Below are positions 26,585 through 34,914 of a stretch of DNA of 64,000 nucleotides, in pieces (position 1 is the first letter of the stretch; every line of letters starts with the position of its first letter). A model generated the notes under the pieces. It was not told where the DNA came from and did not search any database. It saw only the letters and a list, made by a program, of their open reading frames with translations. Position numbers and translations under genes: made by a program. The stretch is taken from contig JBGSTZ010000031.1 in NCBI GenBank assembly GCA_041736255.1, positions 25,043 through 89,042 of the forward strand. The letters run 5' to 3'. This stretch comes from AVCC01 sp041736255. GTDB lineage: Bacteria; Pseudomonadota; Gammaproteobacteria; Burkholderiales; Burkholderiaceae_D.

Positions 26585-28408
26585 ATGGTTTCGAATAACA
26601 ATATTATTCAGACGGCCTCAGGCCGAACAAGTCTTTGGGTGATATCACTGATCCTTGTTATCGGGATTTTCTTTTCCGCGCTTATCCCGCCATTCCAATC
26701 GCCGGATGAGCCTGCCCATGTGATGCGGGCATATTTATTAAGCAGGGGCGCGATTATTTTGGATGCGCCAGAAGGTAATTCTTCGGGAGGCATGATTGAC
26801 ACGGGCCTTGCTGCTTACGGTTCTGCCTTTGAAGCACTTCCATTCAAGTCAGAGAGAAAGTTGTCAATTGACGAAATAGAATCGGCGAAAACCATCAAGT
26901 GGACAGGCAAAAAAGAATTTAGGTCAATAGCTGGAACCGGATTTTATTTTCCGCTGAGTTACATGCCACAAGCGATCGGCCTTGCGACAGGGGAAATGTT
27001 AGGGCTGAACATCGATACCTCGTACCTGCTGGCCAGGTTCATGTCGCTTGCGACATTAGCATTGATCTTGTTTGCAGCTTTTAAAGTCTATCCGGTAAAT
27101 CCGCTAGCAATTGCGTTTTTAGTCATACCGATGAGTGTATTTCAATTCGCCTCTGCCAGTCTGGACGGTATTACAACAGCCTTGGCGGTTTTTGCCATTG
27201 CTCTTTTCTTGCGAATTACCGTTGAGAAAAAAAATGTCAACTCCCGGCTGTTTTATGCACTCGCTGTGTCTGTGGCTTTGGTGGCAACGAGCAGGGCGCA
27301 TTTGCTGCCGCTATTGGCACTTGTTCTGGTGGCTAGTTTTTACATCCAGAAAAAGAAATTTTATTATGTATCCGCTTTCGCCGTGGTGTTTGTCCTGGGA
27401 TGGACGGTAATCGCAAGCAAAACAACGGTCGGCTTCGGAAGTATAGTTGGTGCTTCAACGACTAGCGTCGCATTGTTTTACATTAAAAATCCGCTGGCAT
27501 TATTTGAAGTTTTGATAGCAACATTTTCGAATGCTGATCTTGTTCAATTTTATAGGGAATCGTTTCTTGGCGTGCTTGGATGGCTGGATACTCGATTCAG
27601 CACAAAAACATATAATTTTCTTTTCATCTGCACCGTCCTGATTGGACTGCTCTCAGTTTCAATTAAAAACTTAAAGACTGAATGGGTTCCACGGGTTGCA
27701 CTTCTTTTCTGTGCGATTGCTTCCATTTTTCTGATTTTTTTTGCATTATTAATCACTTGGAATAAACATCCGGCCAGCTTAATTCAGGGGGTTCAAGGGC
27801 GTTATTTTTTGGTTCCGATGATTATGATTGCTTATGCAATTTCCGGAGAATTAAAATTGTCTGAGGGTATCTTTAGAAAATTCGCAATCCTCCTGCTTAT
27901 TTTTCTAGGAGTATTCACAATTTTTAGTACGCCAAAACTACTGGTGGAAAGATATTACCTTGCACTTGAACAGCCAGAGCAAATTTCCCTAGTGATGCGC
28001 GCGAGTGAGCCTTTGGATAAAAATAAACCGATTACTTTAGTCATGAGCAAGAAACATGAAGATAATCTACAGCCATTGAAGCGCATTGGGATAATGTTCG
28101 GCACGTACATTCGAAAAAATCCAGGAATGGCTGAATTACGTCTAACTGCCTTAGATGGTCACGTAATGGCGGTTCCGTTCAATTTGCCTGACCTCGCAGA
28201 CAATAAATATAAATATATTGAGCTTGACTCAATACCATACTCCTCTGGAAAAATATTATATTTGACTGGCGGCGGCATAAGCACTTGGGAAGCCCATAAA
28301 GAAAAAGATGCAGAAAAAGAGGCAGAAAAGGGGCTGGTAGCGACTTGTTTGATATACGAGTATACGAATGGCAAAAAACTTTATACGAGAGGCTGTCCTC
28401 GATCTTAG
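26585..28408 (+). CDS. DUF2142 polytopic membrane protein
   Basis: A 607-residue protein with about 11 hydrophobic helices between residues 20 and 470 and a soluble C-terminal domain of roughly 120 residues. The first loop carries the hallmark PPFQSPDEPAHVMRAY of DUF2142, a family related to GT-C glycosyltransferases that use polyprenyl-phosphate sugars; the paired Asp/Glu in SPDE would be the catalytic acids. It likely adds a sugar side group on the periplasmic face, fed by the adjacent GT2 and EamA proteins. The start at 26585 follows GAGGA. The gene is visibly more AT-rich than the housekeeping genes. Confidence 0.8.
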   Translation: MVSNNNIIQTASGRTSLWVISLILVIGIFFSALIPPFQSPDEPAHVMRAYLLSRGAIILDAPEGNSSGGMIDTGLAAYGSAFEALPFKSERKLSIDEIESAKTIKWTGKKEFRSIAGTGFYFPLSYMPQAIGLATGEMLGLNIDTSYLLARFMSLATLALILFAAFKVYPVNPLAIAFLVIPMSVFQFASASLDGITTALAVFAIALFLRITVEKKNVNSRLFYALAVSVALVATSRAHLLPLLALVLVASFYIQKKKFYYVSAFAVVFVLGWTVIASKTTVGFGSIVGASTTSVALFYIKNPLALFEVLIATFSNADLVQFYRESFLGVLGWLDTRFSTKTYNFLFICTVLIGLLSVSIKNLKTEWVPRVALLFCAIASIFLIFFALLITWNKHPASLIQGVQGRYFLVPMIMIAYAISGELKLSEGIFRKFAILLLIFLGVFTIFSTPKLLVERYYLALEQPEQISLVMRASEPLDKNKPITLVMSKKHEDNLQPLKRIGIMFGTYIRKNPGMAELRLTALDGHVMAVPFNLPDLADNKYKYIELDSIPYSSGKILYLTGGGISTWEAHKEKDAEKEAEKGLVATCLIYEYTNGKKLYTRGCPRS

Positions 28409-28477
28409 TCGAATTAAATAGGGTACGCATAATGTAAATCCAGCACTTTAATTTTTTATTTTATTTTCTAGAATGAT

Positions 28478-29482
28478 ATGAACCTAAAAATTGCTGTGGT
28501 GATTCCATGCTTTCGTGTGCACAATCACATTCTTTCGGTAATTAAAAAAATCGGGCATGAAGTCTCTGTAATTTACGTTATTGATGATTTCTGTCCAGAC
28601 AATTCCGGAGAATATGTACTGGAAAACTGTTTAGATCATCGCGTGATTGTTTTGCGAAATCCCAAAAACCTAGGTGTGGGTGGAGCGGTTTTAACTGGAT
28701 ACCGGGCTGCAATTGAAGCGGGTGCAGATGTTATTGTTAAAGTTGACGGGGACGGTCAAATGGACCCCGGATTAATTCCTGAGTTTATTGCACCCATTAT
28801 TGCAGGAAATGCAGATTACACAAAAGGCAATCGCTTCTTTGATCTTGAACAAATCCGCGCTATGCCAAAAATTCGTATTTTCGGTAATGCATTGCTATCG
28901 TTTATGACGAAGCTTTCATCTGGTTACTGGAATTTATTTGATCCTACCAATGGATATACAGCTATTCATGCCGATGTGGCGAGACATTTACCTTTTGAGA
29001 AAATCAGCCGTCGTTATTTCTTTGAATCCGATATATTGTTTAGACTTAATACTCTACGTGCGGTTGTGGTTGATGTGCCTATGGATGCCAAATATGGCGA
29101 TGAAGTGAGCAACCTGAAAATTTCGAAAATTGTGGGTGAGTTTCTTGTTAAGAATACCCGCAATTTTGGAAAGAGAATTTTTTATAACTATTATCTGCGT
29201 GATATGTCGATCGCCTCTCTCGAATTGCCATTGGGTTTGTTTCTTCTTATTTCAGGTAGCAGTTTTGGCTTTTATCATTGGGCGATTTCTCTTAATGAAG
29301 GCGTAACTACACCAGCTGGAACAGTAATGCTGGCAGCGCTGCCCATCCTGATGGGTTTGCAATTGATATTAGCTTTCCTTGGTTATGACATTGCTTCAGT
29401 GCCACGCAGACCATTTCACATTCTGCGACGTAATATTAAAAATAAAAAAGCAAGTTTAAAAATTGAAGCTGAAAGTAACTAA
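28478..29482 (+). CDS. GT2 polyprenyl-phosphate sugar transferase with C-terminal membrane helices
   Basis: A 334-residue DPM1/ArnC-like enzyme. The GT-A domain has VVIPCFRVHNHI, YVIDDFCPDNS and KVDGDGQMDP, with DGDGQ as the metal-binding DxD. Two hydrophobic helices, near 250 and 285, end the protein. Such enzymes load a sugar onto undecaprenyl phosphate on the cytoplasmic side; the lipid-linked sugar is then flipped and used by a GT-C enzyme. The next gene encodes a small EamA/ArnE-like protein and the previous one a DUF2142 protein, forming a plausible charge-flip-transfer trio. AT-rich coding sequence. Confidence 0.82.
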   Translation: MNLKIAVVIPCFRVHNHILSVIKKIGHEVSVIYVIDDFCPDNSGEYVLENCLDHRVIVLRNPKNLGVGGAVLTGYRAAIEAGADVIVKVDGDGQMDPGLIPEFIAPIIAGNADYTKGNRFFDLEQIRAMPKIRIFGNALLSFMTKLSSGYWNLFDPTNGYTAIHADVARHLPFEKISRRYFFESDILFRLNTLRAVVVDVPMDAKYGDEVSNLKISKIVGEFLVKNTRNFGKRIFYNYYLRDMSIASLELPLGLFLLISGSSFGFYHWAISLNEGVTTPAGTVMLAALPILMGLQLILAFLGYDIASVPRRPFHILRRNIKNKKASLKIEAESN

Positions 29483-29539
29483 AGAAAAATTGCGCACCCT
29501 TTGCACGTTATATATTTTTATTAATATGGAAAACTAAAA

Positions 29540-29881
29540 ATGCTTGTTCAAATTATTGCCCTTCTCTGCGTAATTGGTATAGCGATCGGACAGATATTGT
29601 TCAAGTTAAGTGCAAATTCGCTCGATCAAACGGGTAGTTTTTTTGCCCTGAAAACTGCAGCAATACTTTTCGCAGCGTTGGCTCTTTATGGCATTACCAC
29701 AATAGCCTGGGTTTGGGTATTGCAGAAAGTTGACCTTGGCCGGGTTTATCCCTTGATGGCTTTGGCTTTTGTTCTGGTTCCGCTGGGCAGCCATCTTATT
29801 CTCGGCGAGCGTTTTCAGCCGCAATATTTTGTGGGTGTGGCGCTCATTATGATTGGGATTGTGGTGACGGTAAGGGCTTAG
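29540..29881 (+). CDS. Small EamA/SMR-type membrane protein (ArnE-like flippase subunit)
   Basis: A 113-residue protein with four predicted helices. VYPLMALAFVLVPLGSHLILGERF is the family signature of EamA/SMR half-transporters, as in ArnE/ArnF, which flip undecaprenyl-phosphate-linked aminoarabinose. The location between two GT2 genes and near the DUF2142 gene suggests flipping of an undecaprenyl-phosphate sugar made by the preceding GT2. It would work as a homodimer unless a partner lies elsewhere. Five bases separate it from the next gene. Confidence 0.75.
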   Translation: MLVQIIALLCVIGIAIGQILFKLSANSLDQTGSFFALKTAAILFAALALYGITTIAWVWVLQKVDLGRVYPLMALAFVLVPLGSHLILGERFQPQYFVGVALIMIGIVVTVRA

Positions 29882-29886
29882 TAAAA

Positions 29887-30798
29887 ATGACGCCATCGCA
29901 TCGCCCAAGTGTTGTCGCCGTGGTGGTGACCTATCAACCTTCACTAAAAGCCCTCGAGCAACTTTTAGATGCGCTTGCTTCGCAGATTACGTCTGTAGTA
30001 GTGGTGGACAATGGCTCCGATTTTGATCTGGCAGCGTGGAACAGAGCGCGCGTAACAACTGCTGTTGCATTGCTTCGACTTGGCCAGAACCTTGGCATTG
30101 CGGCGGCGCAAAATGTTGGTATCCAATGGGCGCGCAAACGCCGCGCAGAGTTCATTCTGTTAATGGATCAGGACAGTATTCCCGCGCCCGATATGGTCGA
30201 AAAATTAGTTTCTGCGATCGCTAATCAACCTTCCCCGGCAGCGGTTGGGCCGCGCTATCTGGACAAGCGGCAGGATAATCCGCCGCCCTTTATTCGAATT
30301 CGAGACTTCAGGCTGGAGCGATGTGCTTGCGCCACGGACGATTCTGTCGTTCCCGTTGATTACTTGATCTCATCCGGTTGTTTGATACCGATGTCGGTAT
30401 TGGAAAAGGTGGGCGGCATGCGGGACGATCTGTTTATCGATTATGTCGATATCGAGTGGGGTTTGCGCGCTCGCGATAACGGCTTTCAAAGCTATGGCGT
30501 TTGTGGTGCGCACATGCAGCACAGCCTCGGCGATCAGCCGATCAAGTTCCTGGGTAAATATATCCCTTTGCATAGTCCGCTCAGGCATTACTACCATTTT
30601 CGCAATGCAGTGCTTTTATACAAAGAGCCGTGGGTGCCGATGAACTGGAAGCTGGTGGATGGCTGGCGCTTGTGCCTGAAGTACGTTTTTTATTCGCTCT
30701 TTGCAAAGCCACGTATCCTACACTTGCGCATGATGACCTTGGGCGTGTGGCATGGATTGAGGGGGAAGGGCGGGGAATTGGCGACGGCTTGCCTTTAA
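29887..30798 (+). CDS. Family 2 glycosyltransferase, RfbF-type rhamnosyltransferase
   Basis: A 303-residue GT-A enzyme: VVAVVVTYQPSLKALEQLLDAL, VVVDNGSDFDL, the long acceptor loop with LLMDQDSIP (DQD as DxD) and LFIDYVDIEWGLRARDNGF near 185. This set matches dTDP-rhamnose transferases of the RfbF/WbbL type, which build the adaptor or repeat of O antigens. Last gene of the plus-strand cluster. Its stop codon overlaps the stop of the convergent ProQ-domain gene by 4 bases. GC returns to the window average here. Confidence 0.82.
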   Translation: MTPSHRPSVVAVVVTYQPSLKALEQLLDALASQITSVVVVDNGSDFDLAAWNRARVTTAVALLRLGQNLGIAAAQNVGIQWARKRRAEFILLMDQDSIPAPDMVEKLVSAIANQPSPAAVGPRYLDKRQDNPPPFIRIRDFRLERCACATDDSVVPVDYLISSGCLIPMSVLEKVGGMRDDLFIDYVDIEWGLRARDNGFQSYGVCGAHMQHSLGDQPIKFLGKYIPLHSPLRHYYHFRNAVLLYKEPWVPMNWKLVDGWRLCLKYVFYSLFAKPRILHLRMMTLGVWHGLRGKGGELATACL

Positions 30799-31298
30799 TT
30801 CCCACTACGCGAAAATTTAGCCGCGAGCTGGCCTAGTTTTTCGGTGTGCTGGCGCTGGGTTTCTTCGGCTTTGCGCTTGGCTTCTTCGGCTTCGCGGTGT
30901 GCTTTGCGTTGCTCTGCGTCTTTCTTGAAGCGTTCCCGCATTACCTCGGATGCGTGGGCGCGATGTTCTTCCGTGATGGCGTCTGCTGCGTTGCCATCGA
31001 GGTCAAATCTGGTCGTCGCTTTTTCCATTGCTTTCATGTACCGCAACGATCTGGTGTGCATTCCCAAGGCAATGCGTAGGATTTTGCGATTTGTCTCTGG
31101 CATGAGTGCGATCAGTTGCTTGTCGATGCCGATTACGAGTGGCTTGTACTCACGGAACGCCACAAATTTTTCCTGCAACTCCTTGAGCAAAGCGCGTGCA
31201 GCGTGAACTGAATTGGGGGCGACGACGGGAGCAACGGCGGGGGCAACAACGGGGGCAGCGGCAGGGGTGGAAGCAGTGGTAGGGTTGGACGTATTCAT
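30795..31298 (-). CDS. ProQ/FinO-domain RNA-binding protein
   Basis: A 167-residue basic protein. After a low-complexity Ala/Pro/Val stretch (about 8-30), residues 32-115 match the ProQ/FinO RNA chaperone fold: LLKELQEKFVAF, KPLVIGIDKQLIALMPE, RKILRIALGMHTRSLRYMKAM and FDLDGNAADAITEEHRAHA. A charged helical tail (EAEEAKRKAEETQRQHTEKL) follows. Members bind structured sRNAs and mRNA 3' ends. The start is put at the ATG at 31298; a TTG three codons upstream is possible. No clear ribosome site is seen. Its convergence with the rhamnosyltransferase could cause antisense interference at the 3' ends. Confidence 0.85.
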   Translation of the reverse strand: MNTSNPTTASTPAAAPVVAPAVAPVVAPNSVHAARALLKELQEKFVAFREYKPLVIGIDKQLIALMPETNRKILRIALGMHTRSLRYMKAMEKATTRFDLDGNAADAITEEHRAHASEVMRERFKKDAEQRKAHREAEEAKRKAEETQRQHTEKLGQLAAKFSRSGN

Positions 31299-31403
31299 CG
31301 ACAGCAATTGTGCGGTTTATTCATGGCCGCACAGGATATCACGGCGACGATGCAAGGCAATGAATACTGCGCTCAGAATTGATGCGCTGCAAAGGATTCA
31401 TTT

Positions 31404-31423
31404 ATATCGTAATATGGCGATAT
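31404..31423. promoter_or_regulatory. Putative ArsR-type operator
   Basis: ATATCG and CGATAT form an inverted repeat with an 8-base spacer, 55 bases before the ArsR-family start codon. Such AT-rich dyads are usual for ArsR/SmtB repressors, so autoregulation is inferred. Confidence 0.55.
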
Positions 31424-31478
31424 TAATTTCATTAAATGACAATATTTAATTCCTCTGAAGGCGAAATACAAAATTATT

Positions 31479-31781
31479 ATGGACTTCGACGCAATTCACA
31501 AGGCACTGGCCAATCCAGTGCGACGCCAGATACTCGGTTGGCTTAAAGAGCCCCAGCGCAATTTTGCTGAGCAAGAATATCCACTCGATCTGGGTGTTTG
31601 TGCTGGCTTGATCAACCAACGCGCCGGCTTGTCACAATCGACTGTCTCCGCGCATCTGGCGATTTTGCAGCAGGCGGAACTCGTCACGTCAAAGCGTGTC
31701 GGGCAATGGATTTTTTTCAGCCGCAATGAGCACATGATTGCCGCCTTTCGCGCCTATATCAATGACGATTTGTGTCGCTAA
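31479..31781 (+). CDS. ArsR-family winged-helix regulator
   Basis: A 100-residue one-domain regulator. IHKALANPVRRQILGWLK opens the fold and SQSTVSAHLAILQQAELVTSKRVGQWIFFSRN is the recognition helix and wing. There is no CxC in the alpha-3 region, so the metal sensing of true ArsR proteins is unlikely; a thiol or electrophile sensor is possible with C46 in LGVCAGLIN. It lies 83 bp upstream of an old yellow enzyme gene on the same strand, a pairing that suggests control of a response to electrophilic enones or quinones. Confidence 0.82.
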   Translation: MDFDAIHKALANPVRRQILGWLKEPQRNFAEQEYPLDLGVCAGLINQRAGLSQSTVSAHLAILQQAELVTSKRVGQWIFFSRNEHMIAAFRAYINDDLCR

Positions 31782-31864
31782 AAAATATTGCGTAATCTGA
31801 TGTAGATTTTTTTGCATATTAAACATCCAGCATTTCCTTATCTTACTTGACCTTGAAAGTTACT

Positions 31865-32920
31865 ATGACAACTCTATTTGACCCCATCAAAATCGGTGCG
31901 CTCACGCTGCCTAATCGCATCATCATGTCGCCGCTGACACGCTCCCGGGCGGTCGGGGAAGGGCGCGTACCGAACGCGCTGATGACACAATATTATGTGC
32001 AACGCGCAACTGCCGGCCTGATCATCAGTGAAGCCACAGCGGTGACGCCACAAGGCGTCGGTTATGCCGATACGCCGGGCATCTGGTCCGATGAACAGGT
32101 TGCTGGCTGGAAGCAGGTGACCGACGCGGTACACGCGGCCGGTGGGCGCATCGTGCTGCAACTGTGGCATGTCGGCCGCATTTCTGACCCGAGTTTATTG
32201 GATGGCGCGTTGCCGGTGGCGCCGAGCGCGATTGCAGCAAAAGGGCATGTCAGCCTGCTGCGTCCGGTGCGTGATTTTGTTACGCCAAGAGCGCTCGATC
32301 TGGCAGAAATTCCGGGCATCGTCGCAGCTTTCCGCAAAGGCGCTGAAAATGCCAAGGCGGCCAATTTCGACGGCGTTGAAGTGCACGGCGCGAACGGCTA
32401 TCTGCTGGATCAATTTTTGCAGGACGGCAGCAATAAGCGCACAGACATCTACGGTGGATCGCTCGAGAATCGTGCCCGCCTGATGCTGGAAATAACCGAT
32501 GCGTGCATTGCGGTATGGGGAGCGGATCGGGTCGGCATGCACTTGGCACCAGCTTGCGATACCCACACTATGGGCGACTCCAATCCGGCCGAAACTTTCG
32601 GCTATATTGCGCGCGAACTGGGCAAACGCGGCATCGCCTTTATTTGCGCACGGGAAGCGCAAAAGGAAAATTGGCTCGGGCCGCAACTCAAGAAAGCGTT
32701 CGGTGGCGTCTATATCGCCAACCAACAATTGACCAAAGAGCGCGCCGAGAAATTGCTGGCAGCAGGCGATGCAGATGCCGTGGCATTTGGGCAGTTGTTT
32801 ATCGCCAACCCGGATCTGCCGCGCCGGCTGAAGGCCGATGCGCCGTTGAATGCGCCGGATCCGACTACCTTTTATGCGGCCACGCCAGAAGGTTACGTCG
32901 ATTATCCGGCGCTGGCATAA
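31865..32920 (+). CDS. nemA: Old yellow enzyme family alkene reductase (NemA-like)
   Basis: A 351-residue FMN-dependent (beta/alpha)8 flavoenzyme that reduces activated C=C bonds of enones, maleimides and nitro compounds with NAD(P)H. Seen are LPNRIIMSPLTRSRA at the start, QLWHVGR near 100, and VEVHGANGYLLDQFLQDGSNKRTD with the His/Asn pair that binds the substrate carbonyl. GGSLENRARLMLE completes the signature. The start was set at the ATG at 31865 by homology; a TTG six codons upstream is open. Probably controlled by the ArsR-type protein just upstream. Confidence 0.9.
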   Translation: MTTLFDPIKIGALTLPNRIIMSPLTRSRAVGEGRVPNALMTQYYVQRATAGLIISEATAVTPQGVGYADTPGIWSDEQVAGWKQVTDAVHAAGGRIVLQLWHVGRISDPSLLDGALPVAPSAIAAKGHVSLLRPVRDFVTPRALDLAEIPGIVAAFRKGAENAKAANFDGVEVHGANGYLLDQFLQDGSNKRTDIYGGSLENRARLMLEITDACIAVWGADRVGMHLAPACDTHTMGDSNPAETFGYIARELGKRGIAFICAREAQKENWLGPQLKKAFGGVYIANQQLTKERAEKLLAAGDADAVAFGQLFIANPDLPRRLKADAPLNAPDPTTFYAATPEGYVDYPALA

Positions 32921-32987
32921 CGTATCTTCATGGCAGCTTTTTATGGATTGATGCTGCCTACGGTGTAGGCAAGACATGGAAAAAATT

Positions 32988-33057
32988 GTCCACGAAAAAC
33001 ACGAAAGGCACGAAAAAGTGTTCCCACTCTTTCGTGCCTTTCGTGTTTTTTGTGGAC
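32988..33057. repeat. Long inverted repeat with CACGAAA units, between convergent genes
   Basis: Arms of about 28 bases, beginning GTCCACGAAAAACACG and ending CGTGTTTTTTGTGGAC, pair almost perfectly around a short loop. CACGAAA recurs three times in the left arm. It can terminate both nemA and betA and has the look of a dispersed REP-like element. Confidence 0.75.
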
Positions 33058-33073
33058 TGATATCACACAGATA

Positions 33074-34744
33074 CTAACGCCGCACCGGCGCTCCATTTGC
33101 CTCGTAATACGGCACTACGATGCGCGGCAATGGCGCACGGCCGCGGATTGCGTCGGCGATTTTTTCGGCAATCATAATGGTCGGCGCGTTCAGATTGCCG
33201 CTGACGATTTCCGGCATGATCGAGGCATCGACCACCCGCAAGCCTTCCATTCCATGTACCCGCCCGTCGGCATCGACTACGGCCATATCGTCGTAGCCCA
33301 TTGCATTGGTGCTGGACGGATGGTAGGCGGTTTCCGCATTGTGGCGCACAAAGTCATCCAGCTCGGCGTCGCTCTGTTTTGCTTCGCCGGGGGTAATTTC
33401 GCGGCCGGCATACGGCACCAGCGCTTGCTGCCGGATGATGTCGCGCGTGGCGCGAATGCCGGTGCGGAATTCGTGCCAGTCCTGCTCTGCCGACATGTAA
33501 TTGAACAACAAGCTCGGATGCTGGCGCGGGTCTTTCGAGCGCGCATGTACCCGGCCGCGGCTCGGTGAGCGCATCGAGCCCATGTGGGCCTGAAAGCCAT
33601 GCACCTTGATCGGATTGGTGCCGTTGTAGTTGATCGCAATCGGCAAAAAGTGATACTGGATATTCGGCCATGCAAAACTGTCATCGCTGCGAATAAAACC
33701 GCCCGCTTCGAACTGGTTGCTGGCACCGATGCCGCTGCCCATCAGCAGCCATTCGGCACCAATCATTGGTTGATTCCATATTTTCAGCGCATTGACCAAC
33801 GACACCGGCTGCAGGCATTCGTATTGTTGATAGACCTCCAGATGGTCTTGCAAGTTGGCGCCGACACCGGGCAAGTCGTGCACCAGCGGGATTTCCAATG
33901 CGCGCAGCAAGGTCGCCGGACCGACGCCGGAACGCTGCAGAATTTGCGGCGAGGCAACCGCGCCGGCACACAGCAACACTTCACGTTTTGCGTGCGCTGT
34001 TTGCGGTTGATCCTTTTGCAAATAAGCCACGCCGATGGCGCGTTTGCCGGAGAACAAAATGCGATCAGTCAGGGCGTGGGTGACGATGGTCAGATTCGGC
34101 CGTTGCCGGGCCAGATCGAGGTAGCCGCGCGCGGTGCTGTCACGGCGTCCATTGGGCGTGGTGGTGCGGTCCATCGGGCCGAAGCCTTCCTGCTGATAGC
34201 CGTTGAGATCTTCGGTGCGCGGATAACCAGCCTGGACACCGGCTTCGACCATCGCATGAAACAGTACATTGTTGCCGTTCTTGGGCGTCGTCACCCGCAG
34301 CGGACCGTCGCCGCCGTGATAATCGTTGGCGCCGATGTCGCGTGTTTCTGCTTTTTTAAAATAGGGCAGGCAGTCCAGATAAGACCAGTTCTCCAAACCC
34401 TCGCGCTTGGCCCAGCCATCGTAATCAAGCGCGTTGCCGCGGATATAGCACATGCCATTGATCAGCGACGAGCCGCCCAACCCCTTGCCACGGCCGCATT
34501 CCATGCGGCGGTTATTCATGTGCGGCTCAGGATCGGTTTCATAGGCCCAGTTGTAGCGTCTTCCCTGCAACGGGAACGCCAGCGCGGCCGGCATTTGGGT
34601 GCGGAAATCGAAGCGGTAATCCGGTCCGCCGGCCTCCAGCAGCAACACGCTGACGTCGGCATCTTCGGTCAGGCGCGTGGCCAGCACATTGCCAGCCGAA
34701 CCGGCGCCGATGATGATGTAATCGTATTCATTTGGATGTTGCAT
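33074..34744 (-). CDS. betA: Choline dehydrogenase (GMC oxidoreductase)
   Basis: A 556-residue FAD enzyme oxidising choline to betaine aldehyde; E. coli BetA also has 556 residues. The N-terminal FAD motif is YIIIGAGSAGNVLATRLTED, the GMC signature GRGKGLGGSSLINGMCYIRG follows at about 80-100, and the active-site His sits in ETAYHPSSTNAMG with a second His/Asn near GNLNAPTIMIAEK. The start at 34744 has AAGAAAGG upstream. It follows betB on the same strand after 170 bp of very AT-rich sequence, so it may have its own promoter. Product: glycine betaine for osmoprotection, together with BetB. Confidence 0.92.
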   Translation of the reverse strand: MQHPNEYDYIIIGAGSAGNVLATRLTEDADVSVLLLEAGGPDYRFDFRTQMPAALAFPLQGRRYNWAYETDPEPHMNNRRMECGRGKGLGGSSLINGMCYIRGNALDYDGWAKREGLENWSYLDCLPYFKKAETRDIGANDYHGGDGPLRVTTPKNGNNVLFHAMVEAGVQAGYPRTEDLNGYQQEGFGPMDRTTTPNGRRDSTARGYLDLARQRPNLTIVTHALTDRILFSGKRAIGVAYLQKDQPQTAHAKREVLLCAGAVASPQILQRSGVGPATLLRALEIPLVHDLPGVGANLQDHLEVYQQYECLQPVSLVNALKIWNQPMIGAEWLLMGSGIGASNQFEAGGFIRSDDSFAWPNIQYHFLPIAINYNGTNPIKVHGFQAHMGSMRSPSRGRVHARSKDPRQHPSLLFNYMSAEQDWHEFRTGIRATRDIIRQQALVPYAGREITPGEAKQSDAELDDFVRHNAETAYHPSSTNAMGYDDMAVVDADGRVHGMEGLRVVDASIMPEIVSGNLNAPTIMIAEKIADAIRGRAPLPRIVVPYYEANGAPVRR

Positions 34745-34914
34745 AGCGGCCTTTCTTAGTGATGCTGGCGACATGCAGGAAAGTGTTGGGCTTTACTGTG
34801 CTCAGCGCCAGACTATTTTTAACAAAAATACACCATCTTAGTATATTAAAAAATATGCAATTTACTGCATATATAATATGAAGTAAATAAATATACTCCT
34901 GCTATTTTAGTTCA

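Noticed and set aside
33584..34759. Long plus-strand frame opposite betA
   Set aside because: Composition is that of an antisense frame and betA is unambiguous.
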